Assembly (NCBI GenBank): GCA_003533975.1
Contig: DQCL01000168.1
Span: 1-16,826, forward strand
DNA: 16,826 nt
Direction: 5' to 3'
Origin: Octadecabacter sp.
GTDB lineage: Bacteria > Pseudomonadota > Alphaproteobacteria > Rhodobacterales > Rhodobacteraceae
Below, one piece after another: positions 1 through 4,741 of this stretch. Below the pieces are notes generated by a model, which saw nothing but the letters and a program-made list of their open reading frames with translations, did no database searches and was not told the DNA's origin. How positions within the stretch are numbered: the stretch's first letter is position 1; every line of letters starts with the position of its first letter. The translations under genes were made by a program, and so were the position numbers.

Positions 1-108
1 CGTGCTCACTTTATTAACGTTCTGACCACCGGGGCCGGAGGCGCGCACGAAGCTTTCGACAAGCTCCCAATCGCTAATCTCAATATTATCGTTAATTCTC
101 AGACTCAT
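1..108 (-). CDS. arfB: ArfB (YaeJ) peptidyl-tRNA hydrolase, N-terminal part, cut by the window edge
   Basis: The first 36 codons are visible, starting at the ATG at 108 and running off the left edge. They contain a class-I release-factor-like GGQ motif in the context SGPGGQNVNKVST (residues 24-36). This is the signature of ArfB/YaeJ, a short release-factor homologue that enters the empty A site of ribosomes stalled on mRNA lacking a stop codon and hydrolyses the peptidyl-tRNA. Full-length RF1/RF2 carry GGQ far inside the protein; here it lies about 28 residues from the start, as in ArfB. The upstream SD is weak (GGAAA about 6 nt before ATG). An intrinsic terminator (184-217) and an 11-nt repeat tract separate it from the upstream unit, so its own promoter probably lies in 109-183. 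The C-terminal basic tail that enters the mRNA channel is outside the window. Confidence 0.93.
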   Translation of the reverse strand, partial: MSLRINDNIEISDWELVESFVRASGPGGQNVNKVST

Positions 109-137
109 AGCTATTTCCAGCCGGTTTTGCCCGCATT

Positions 138-180
138 GGACCCATACCGGAACCATACCAGACCCATATCGAACCCACAC
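138..180. repeat. Imperfect 11-nt tandem repeat, four copies, in the arfB 5' region
   Basis: Read on the plus strand there are four head-to-tail copies of a GRACCCATAYC-like unit: 138-148, 149-159, 160-170 and a degenerate, 10-nt last copy at 171-180. On the transcribed (minus) strand the unit reads as GGTATGGGTCC, so the tract contains several in-register ATG triplets upstream of the arfB start. It lies between the terminator at 184-217 and arfB. It could be a short slippage-derived minisatellite or a repeated binding site. Nothing in the sequence decides between these. Confidence 0.7.
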
Positions 181-183
181 ATG

Positions 184-217
184 AAAAAGGGCCACTTCTG
201 CGAGGAAGCGGCCCTTC
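184..217 (-). terminator. Rho-independent terminator of the short transcript upstream of arfB
   Basis: On the minus strand a GC-rich stem of about 12 bp (187-198 pairing with 205-217, with a single mismatch/bulge) closes a loop of about 6 nt and is followed by a run of five T (184-188 are A on the plus strand). The T-run is on one side only, so the direction is minus. It would end transcripts coming from yhhQ and/or the short ORF at 341-397 before they reach arfB. Confidence 0.85.
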
Positions 218-225
218 GAAAGTTC

Positions 226-233
226 AGGAGGTG
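226..233 (-). promoter_or_regulatory. Anti-SD-like octamer able to pair with the SD of the 18-codon ORF
   Basis: On the minus strand this reads CACCTCCT, the exact reverse complement of AGGAGGTG inside the SD at 398-412 of the same presumptive transcript. It is also identical to the core of the 16S rRNA anti-SD. It sits just ahead of the strong terminator hairpin. An intramolecular long-range pairing that hides the SD is possible, but this is inference. Confidence 0.4.
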
Positions 234-297
234 TCGCCGGTTAGAGAGGCGCAATCCGAAAAGTGTTTCGCGGTTTTCGGAGTAACGTGCGCGACCT

Positions 298-314
298 AAA
301 AAGGTGTCTCACCT
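298..314 (-). terminator. Weak terminator-like hairpin downstream of the 18-codon ORF
   Basis: On the minus strand a 5-bp stem AGGTG / CACCT with an AGA loop (302-314) is followed by TTTTT (298-302, sharing one position with the stem). The stem is short for a strong terminator. Its 3' arm and loop (AGACAC) can alternatively pair with GTGTCT at the start codon of the short ORF (392-397), so mutually exclusive structures are possible. Confidence 0.4.
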
Positions 315-340
315 ATGCAGTTAAGCGCCTAAGGGCTGCC

Positions 341-397
341 CTAGGCACATGCCTCCATAGTTGTCCCGACACACGCTTCCACTATCTTTCTAGACAC
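341..397 (-). CDS. 18-aa peptide ORF with an extreme Shine-Dalgarno
   Basis: The ORF starts with GTG at 397 and stops with TAG at 341-343. It encodes MSRKIVEACVGTTMEACA, with two Cys (9 and 17) in a repeated EAC motif (7-9 and 15-17). The evidence for translation is the perfectly spaced SD: AAAGGAGGTGATCCA directly abuts the GTG, leaving 7 nt from GGAGG to the start. The stop codon lies inside a stable hairpin (327-346). There is no hydrophobic stretch, so it is unlikely to be a membrane peptide. It could be a leader peptide whose translation matters more than its product, or a real microprotein. I recognise no family. Confidence 0.5.
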   Translation of the reverse strand: MSRKIVEACVGTTMEACA

Positions 398-412
398 TGG
401 ATCACCTCCTTT
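398..412 (-). promoter_or_regulatory. Unusually long Shine-Dalgarno, complementary to the 16S rRNA 3' terminus over 15 nt
   Basis: On the plus strand 398-412 reads tggatcacctccttt, which is the universal 3' end of bacterial 16S rRNA; on the minus strand it is a perfect SD. C397 extends the identity to 16 nt. Ordinary SDs in this window match 4-6 nt. The octamer ggatcacc also recurs at 451-458, about 50 nt upstream. Confidence 0.8.
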
Positions 413-422
413 GTTTGTTTCT

Positions 423-435
423 GATATTGATAGCA
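423..435 (-). promoter_or_regulatory. Possible extended -10 promoter for the short transcript
   Basis: On the minus strand, TGC-TATCAA (427-435) resembles an extended -10 element (TGN plus four of six TATAAT matches). It would start transcription near 420 and give an A-rich leader of about 20 nt before the start codon. No convincing -35 is present at 17 nt. A weaker alternative is that the unit is transcribed only by read-through from yhhQ. Confidence 0.25.
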
Positions 436-477
436 AAGCACAACATCTTGGGATCACCAAACAAAAAATGACGAGGG

Positions 478-1119
478 CTAGCTGATGCGTTGCATTCTGC
501 CCACAATCAAACGGAACGGGATGAGGGCAATCAGGGCGATGGCAAGCTTCACGAGCCAGTCAATAAATGCAGTGCCGACCCAACGTGTCGCGTCAAACCC
601 GAACGGCGTGGCGACCACGTCGTTAAAGAAGTCGGTATTGTGATCCGCCCCCAATACACCAACCGCCCCAGCAGAGAATGCAATCGTAAAGAACAGCGCC
701 GTATCAACCGCCGAACCAATAACGCTAGACGCAAGCGGAGCACGCCACCAGTGGCCGTCACGCAGTTTGGAAAAAATCGCCACGTCGAGCAATTGTGCCG
801 TCAAAAACGCAATGCCAGAGCCGATCGCTACGCGAAGCGTCACAGCGGGCGCAAGGAACGGATCATCGGCGGTGCCGAGGTTAACACTAAACTGGCTGCC
901 AATCAGGGAACATAGGATGCCAACGATGAAGCCGCCGAAAACCACCTTTCGAGCAGTCTGTGACCCATAGAGACGGTTTGTAACGTCCGTGACAAGAAAG
1001 GCGAAAGGATACGTAAAAGCACCCCATGTCAGCCAATCGCCAACAAAGAATTGCACGAGGACGTTTGAGGCCACCACAACGATGGCCATGGCGATTACGC
1101 CAGGAAGAATTTTGGTCAT
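478..1119 (-). CDS. yhhQ: YhhQ/VUT family queuosine-precursor (preQ0/preQ1) transporter
   Basis: This is a 213-aa membrane protein of the DUF165/YhhQ family. It has about six hydrophobic segments (roughly residues 3-24, 29-46, 59-77, 95-115, 130-155 and 183-206). It carries the family signature YPFAFLVTDVTNRLYG (37-52) and the conserved segments around TAQLLDVAIFSKLR (107-120) and SSVIGSAVDTALFF (131-144). Family members import 7-deazaguanine precursors so that tRNA queuosine can be made or salvaged. I chose the ATG at 1119; a longer frame from a TTG at 1140 adds MSKRIDK but has no better ribosome-binding site. The length fits the family (about 210-230 aa). It follows the mepA terminator (1172-1200), so it probably has its own promoter between there and 1120, although I see no clear one. 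Confidence 0.9.
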   Translation of the reverse strand: MTKILPGVIAMAIVVVASNVLVQFFVGDWLTWGAFTYPFAFLVTDVTNRLYGSQTARKVVFGGFIVGILCSLIGSQFSVNLGTADDPFLAPAVTLRVAIGSGIAFLTAQLLDVAIFSKLRDGHWWRAPLASSVIGSAVDTALFFTIAFSAGAVGVLGADHNTDFFNDVVATPFGFDATRWVGTAFIDWLVKLAIALIALIPFRLIVGRMQRIS

Positions 1120-1171
1120 TTTATCAATCCGTTTTGACAAGGTAGTCGGACACTTGGCCCTCCAAAATGAA

Positions 1172-1200
1172 GGACGCCGCCCTAATGCGGGGCGGCGTCC
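1172..1200 (-). terminator. Intrinsic terminator downstream of mepA
   Basis: An 11-bp perfect GC-rich stem (1172-1182 with 1190-1200) closes a 7-nt loop. On the minus strand it is followed by TTCATTTT. It lies just beyond the mepA stop codon and would end the MFS-mepA transcript ahead of yhhQ. Between stop and stem there is also a small perfect dyad ATTTGT-CAA-ACAAAT (1202-1216). Confidence 0.75.
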
Positions 1201-1223
1201 AATTTGTCAAACAAATCTTAAGG

Positions 1224-2183
1224 TCAGTTGCTTTCCGCGACTGCTAAACACTGGCCGGGAAGCCGTGCCATTGTCAGCGGGCCACGTGGTGCACGCGGTG
1301 TCGCGTTCGGGTCAGGTGGCGGCGGGTTAAGTATGTTGTTCACCCATGTTTGCGCATCCGCACATCCATCACCAGCTGGTGGTGGCGCTTGGTTCTCGCA
1401 GCCGCTGGCCCCACTTGGGCAGCGCAGGCGCACGTGGAAATGGTAGTGATGTCCGTACCAAGGTCGAACATGGTTCAGCCAAGAACGGTCGCCCGTTTCC
1501 CAGTTACACATAGCAACCTTCGCTCCGGGGAATACGAAAATACGGGCCGTGCGCGGATCACTTGCCGCTGCACGGATCAGCTGCATATGTTCTTCTGTCC
1601 AACTTGAATTCGTAAACGCACCGCGCTCACGGCGCATGGAAATTGACGAAAGGTTCTCACGTTCCTGACGTGACAAATTCAACCGATCAGGAGGCAGCAT
1701 CCAGATATCAGCGTCTAGCCCGATCTGGTGAGACGCATGGCCCGTCAACATCGGTCCACCGCGTGGCTGGCTTAAATCGCCAACATAAAGACCGTCCCAA
1801 CCATCCAGCGTGGCGGCGAAACGGCTAAGGTTTTGAATGTAGTCAATCAGTACAGGTTGGCCCCAATTGCGGTTGCGCGATAACCGCATCGCTTGCCATG
1901 TTGGTCCGGTTTCCGGCAGCTGAACAGCGCCTGCCTGACAGCCTCGCGCATAGCCACCGAAGCTTTCGGAACGTTGATCGGACGCCGTCGGAATGTGCCC
2001 AAAAACGTCCTTGGCGACGCGATTGTCATGAGCGTTCTGAGTAGACATTACAGCCGCTGGAGCACGTGTGTTGCCCTGCACATCACTGCGCGGCACTTCG
2101 GAATTTCGGCAACTCGCGGTCAATGCAAGCGCCGCAATCATCAGACCATGTTTGAGCATGCCCTTTCTGGTCAGGTTTCCCAT
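1224..2183 (-). CDS. mepA: MepA, penicillin-insensitive murein DD-/LD-endopeptidase (LAS-type zinc peptidase)
   Basis: The 319-aa product matches peptidase family M74. It has the zinc-site segment GHASHQIGLDADIW (148-161), in which H152 and D159 correspond to E. coli MepA H113 and D120. The C-terminal HYHFHVRLRCP (246-256) supplies the third histidine (H250). The family cleaves the D-Ala-mDAP and mDAP-mDAP cross-links of peptidoglycan in the periplasm. The N-terminus has a basic and hydrophobic signal (residues 9-24) ending in TASC, so either Sec cleavage or lipidation at C25 is possible; the lipobox is imperfect. I chose the ATG at 2183 because AAGGAG lies about 10 nt upstream. The ATG lies inside the end of the MFS gene (13-nt overlap), implying translational coupling. 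A shorter start at 2159 has a weaker SD. The tail after residue about 285 is Pro-rich. Confidence 0.93.
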   Translation of the reverse strand: MGNLTRKGMLKHGLMIAALALTASCRNSEVPRSDVQGNTRAPAAVMSTQNAHDNRVAKDVFGHIPTASDQRSESFGGYARGCQAGAVQLPETGPTWQAMRLSRNRNWGQPVLIDYIQNLSRFAATLDGWDGLYVGDLSQPRGGPMLTGHASHQIGLDADIWMLPPDRLNLSRQERENLSSISMRRERGAFTNSSWTEEHMQLIRAAASDPRTARIFVFPGAKVAMCNWETGDRSWLNHVRPWYGHHYHFHVRLRCPSGASGCENQAPPPAGDGCADAQTWVNNILNPPPPDPNATPRAPRGPLTMARLPGQCLAVAESN

Positions 2184-3547
2184 TCGTCCCGATCTCCTTC
2201 TGGCTTAACCCACCTTAACAAGAACAATCCTGCTAGGAAAAGAAAGATCACAGGGAGGAAGCCAAGCTGGTTGTTGCTGGTCAAATACGTGAACAGGGTG
2301 ATGAATGCGGGCGCCAAGAACGCGGTCGCTTTGCCTGACAGCGCAAAAAGACCGAAGGCTTCCGCAGGCCGTTCAGGGTGCGTGTGACGCACCATCATGG
2401 ACCGGCTTGAGGCGTAGACAGCCCCACCTGCACCCCCGATTACTGCGCCGCAAACAAAGAAGATAATGTCGGGCACGGACGATCCTTCGGCCAATGGAAT
2501 ACCAAATATGGCCTCGCGCGACATTCCTATGATGATGAGGGACACCACGATTAGCGCCCATACAGACATTTTGATGACGGGCTTAGGCCCCATACGTTGA
2601 TCCGCCAGTCCAGCCAGCCATGTTGTTATCGCTGCGGCAATTGCGGCGATAATACCGAACACACCAATATTGATCGTCTGCCAGTCCAGCACCAGCGCCG
2701 CGTATACGCCGCCAAACGCATAAAGCGCGTTCAGCGCGTCCCGATAAAACATTGACCCTATCAGGAAGTTCAGCAGGCTTTTGCGGTCTTTGACAGACTT
2801 CAGCGTTTCCCAAAGCTCCCCCGCAACAGCGCGGATATTGGTCGGCTTGCCACCAAGTTTCGGATCGTCACGCACCCAGAGAAAGAACGGGATCATAAAC
2901 ATTGCAAACCATATCGCGATGAACGGTCCAACGGAGCGCGTGCCTTCGCGCATCTCAGGATCCAACCCGAACAATGGTGCATTCCCCAAAAGGGTCACGC
3001 CCTGATCATTCTCTGCCAGCAGTAACAGCATTACAAAAAGCGCGGTCACGCCGCCCCAATACCCGAATGCTGCGCCTGATCCGCTGATCCGCCCGATTTC
3101 GTCCTTGTTGCCAAGGCTTGGTAAGATCGCGTTGGTGAAATTCAACGCACTCTCAGCGGCGATAAAACCAACGTAGAAAATCACCAGCATCCACATGATA
3201 TTCGCCCCGTCCGGCGTCAGCCCCCACAACATCGCGGTGGAAACCACATAGATGACGGAAAAGAACGCAATCCACGGCATCTTGCGCCCTGAATTGTCTG
3301 CAAACGCCCCAAGGAACGGCGCAGTGAATGCAATTATTAGACCTGCTACAGTCTGCCCACCCGACCAAAGGCTTTGCGCGTTTGCCTTCGCAAGTTCAGC
3401 ATCCGATCCGTTGCTTAGGAAATACTCCGCAGCGACGACCGCGAAATAGGGGCCGAAAATGAACGTCAAACCTAGCGTGTAAAACGGTTGCGATGCCCAA
3501 TCAAAGGCCATCCAGCCCCAAATACGTTTCTTGGATACTTTAGACAT
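2171..3547 (-). CDS. UMF1-type MFS transporter (Atg22-like)
   Basis: The 458-aa polytopic membrane protein starts MSKVSKKRIWGWMAFDWASQ, the N-terminal signature of the UMF1/Atg22-like MFS group (aromatic-rich DWASQPFYT, 16-24). It has a loop 2-3 motif GAFADNSGRKMPW (80-92) and GRISGSGAAFGYWGG (152-166). It has about 12 hydrophobic segments and the cytoplasmic N-terminus expected for MFS. The substrate is unknown; Atg22 in fungi exports amino acids from the vacuole, but this cannot be carried over to bacteria. The frame is open for 30 further codons to 3637. I chose 3547 because GGGAG lies about 6 nt upstream and the family N-terminus begins here. It is the first gene of a coupled pair with mepA. 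Confidence 0.88.
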   Translation of the reverse strand: MSKVSKKRIWGWMAFDWASQPFYTLGLTFIFGPYFAVVAAEYFLSNGSDAELAKANAQSLWSGGQTVAGLIIAFTAPFLGAFADNSGRKMPWIAFFSVIYVVSTAMLWGLTPDGANIMWMLVIFYVGFIAAESALNFTNAILPSLGNKDEIGRISGSGAAFGYWGGVTALFVMLLLLAENDQGVTLLGNAPLFGLDPEMREGTRSVGPFIAIWFAMFMIPFFLWVRDDPKLGGKPTNIRAVAGELWETLKSVKDRKSLLNFLIGSMFYRDALNALYAFGGVYAALVLDWQTINIGVFGIIAAIAAAITTWLAGLADQRMGPKPVIKMSVWALIVVSLIIIGMSREAIFGIPLAEGSSVPDIIFFVCGAVIGGAGGAVYASSRSMMVRHTHPERPAEAFGLFALSGKATAFLAPAFITLFTYLTSNNQLGFLPVIFLFLAGLFLLRWVKPEGDRDEWET

Positions 3548-3572
3548 TCTTGCTCCCTCATTCCCTGAACCG

Positions 3573-3602
3573 GATAAAACAGGCAAAGGAGCAGTCTGGC
3601 AA
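3573..3602 (-). promoter_or_regulatory. Candidate sigma-70 promoter of the MFS-mepA operon
   Basis: On the minus strand there is TTGCCA (3597-3602) and, 17-18 nt downstream, TTTTAT/TTTATC (3573-3579). It lies about 26 nt upstream of the chosen MFS start. The match is partial and based on consensus only. The rest of 3548-3726 holds no gene that I can support; a TTTTG/CAAAA plus CCTG/CAGG pairing at about 3672-3716 lacks a T-run and is not called a terminator. Confidence 0.35.
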
Positions 3603-3726
3603 TGGCTTAACGGGCGTAGCGTGCCATGCAGCGGCATTTAAGGCCCACTCTTAATCCAGTGCGGCGGAACTTTTGATGCCTGCCTTTGCAAGCGTCCAAA
3701 CATCAACAGGCAAAACCCTCAGTGCC

Positions 3727-4260
3727 CTACAGCTCAGGGGGCCAAATACGTGTCGCTTCGGCCTCTATCCAGTTGGTTACCCATTGCGCGGGCTCAGGGC
3801 GTAGATCGGTAATATTAAGAGCCCCTATCAATTCATCTGTGGGAACAGCACGGCCTTTTGATACGATGGCTGTGCGCAACAACACATTGCTCGCACATTC
3901 GCCATTCTTCTTGAACATGCCCTGCTCAATATAAACGAACCGATCGTCCCAAGTGGCGATGCGTGTACGGGTTTCGTACTTTTCAAACGGGGTGATCCGC
4001 TTGCGATACCGGATAGACGTTCCCGCAACCGTCAGACCCCAGCGATGCTTCTTTAACTTGGCCCAAAGTCCCATACGAACCGCCGCCTGAAAGCGCCCCA
4101 TTTCATAAAGCGTCAAAATGCGGCCGTTGTTCATCTCGCCGAAGACGTCGCAATCAACAAGCCGGCAACGGTGCTGGGACACATGCATGTCCAGAGGATT
4201 CATCGGGGGCATTCTGCGGGCCGACATCAAAGTCCAGCCAAGGCGGAGGAATGGATACAT
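3727..4260 (-). CDS. Acyl-CoA thioesterase-like hot-dog protein (4HBT/THEM6-like)
   Basis: The 177-aa protein has the layout of single-domain hot-dog thioesterases. It begins MYPFLRLGWT, as many Rhodobacterales homologues do. It has the active-site-bearing segment DCDVFGEMNNGRILTLYEMGRF (37-57), with acidic and NN residues where 4HBT-like enzymes bind the CoA ester, then beta-strand-rich segments up to about residue 140. The expected activity is hydrolysis of acyl-CoA in the cytoplasm; the chain length is unknown. The start at 4260 is supported by TAGG 4-5 nt upstream and by the family N-terminus. An internal ATG at residue 25 would remove the conserved N-terminus. It is transcribed divergently from yggT. 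Confidence 0.8.
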   Translation of the reverse strand: MYPFLRLGWTLMSARRMPPMNPLDMHVSQHRCRLVDCDVFGEMNNGRILTLYEMGRFQAAVRMGLWAKLKKHRWGLTVAGTSIRYRKRITPFEKYETRTRIATWDDRFVYIEQGMFKKNGECASNVLLRTAIVSKGRAVPTDELIGALNITDLRPEPAQWVTNWIEAEATRIWPPEL

Positions 4261-4385
4261 GCAACCTACAGACGTTTAAGTGATGTTAACGTCAAGTGGT
4301 AACGCAACGGAAAATTTGAGACGATAGCCATTGCCCTTTAACGACTCCACGCTTACGTCTTTGAAAACCAATTTGAGGACTCGTT
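4261..4385. promoter_or_regulatory. Divergent promoter region between the thioesterase gene and yggT
   Basis: This 125-bp AT-richer stretch separates head-to-head genes and must carry at least one promoter. On the plus strand TTGAGA (4316-4321) with TAACGA 17 nt on (4339-4344) is a weak candidate for yggT. I see no convincing element for the minus strand. The yggT SD is GAGGA at 4375-4379. Confidence 0.4.
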
Positions 4386-4673
4386 ATGGTATCGCTGATT
4401 GAAATTCTACTGATGGTTATCGGTGTACTGCGGCTGTTTATCTTCGCGCACTTTATTATGTCGTGGCTGATCCAGTTTGAAGTCCTCAATCTGCGCCAGC
4501 AATTCGTTGCCCAACTCTGGTACGGACTGTCGCGCCTGCTTGAACCGGTCTACGGCCCAATCCGCCGAATTCTCCCCCAGATGAGCGGTATCGACCTTTC
4601 GCCATTGGTCGCCCTTCTTGGCCTTGAGGCGATCCGCATCGTGTTAACCAATCAACTGATCGCGATAGGCTAA
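4386..4673 (+). CDS. yggT: YggT family integral membrane protein
   Basis: This is a 95-aa protein with two hydrophobic segments (about 4-28 and 70-92) around an amphipathic stretch containing the family core, LEPVYGPIRRILPQMSGIDLSPLVALLGLE (residues 51-80). Single-unit YggT proteins of about 95-100 aa are common in Alphaproteobacteria. The function is not firmly known; proposals include osmotic stress and a link to cell-division or FtsZ-ring proteins. The start is supported by GAGGA 6 nt upstream. It is followed 68 nt later by recQ on the same strand, with a hairpin but no T-run between them, so co-transcription is plausible. Confidence 0.9.
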   Translation: MVSLIEILLMVIGVLRLFIFAHFIMSWLIQFEVLNLRQQFVAQLWYGLSRLLEPVYGPIRRILPQMSGIDLSPLVALLGLEAIRIVLTNQLIAIG

Positions 4674-4691
4674 CACTTGCCCTGAGCGGCC

Positions 4692-4735
4692 CCCTGTGAT
4701 TCTTTGCGCCCAGTCGGGAAAATCAAATCACAGGG
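4692..4735 (+). promoter_or_regulatory. Inverted repeat that buries the recQ Shine-Dalgarno
   Basis: CCCTGTGATT (4692-4701) and AATCACAGGG (4726-4735) are perfect 10-bp complements separated by 24 nt. The loop can itself fold (CCC-AGTC-GGG at 4709-4718, with TTT/AAA outside it). The recQ SD (AGGG, 4732-4735) lies in the 3' arm and the ATG starts 6 nt later. As RNA this would hide the ribosome-binding site; as DNA it could be an operator. There is no T-run, so it is not an intrinsic terminator. Confidence 0.6.
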
Positions 4736-4741
4736 TCCAAT

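Larger units (their letters stand above)
184..420 (-). ncRNA. Candidate structured short transcript (small RNA or leader-type RNA) carrying an 18-codon ORF
   Basis: Read on the minus strand, this stretch has in order: an exceptionally long SD (398-412), a GTG-initiated 18-codon ORF (341-397), and a hairpin over its stop codon (327-346, 8 bp plus one bulge, CTG loop). Next come a small AGGTG-AGA-CACCT hairpin with a T-run (298-314) and a long hairpin (249-292; CCGAAAA with TTTTCGG, extended by GCGCA with TGCGC). Then come an anti-SD-like CACCTCCT (226-233 on plus) and a strong terminator (184-217). The density of paired elements suggests a functional RNA. I do not recognise an Rfam family: it lacks the hallmarks of tmRNA, 6S, SRP RNA and RNase P RNA. 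Whether it is a separate RNA or the 3' part of a yhhQ transcript cannot be told from sequence. Confidence 0.5.

Noticed and set aside
397..412. 16-nt match to the 16S rRNA 3' end on the plus strand, as a possible rRNA gene remnant
   Set aside because: The preceding plus-strand sequence has none of the conserved helix 45 or 1492-region sequence of 16S rRNA. The minus-strand reading as an SD with correctly spaced GTG explains the match better.
3548..3637. 30-codon N-terminal extension of the MFS protein
   Set aside because: The extension is not family-like, and GGGAG is well placed for the start at 3547; a candidate promoter also lies within the extension.
3672..3716. Possible terminator for the thioesterase transcript
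   Set aside because: The stem is interrupted, the loop is long and no T-run follows on the minus strand.
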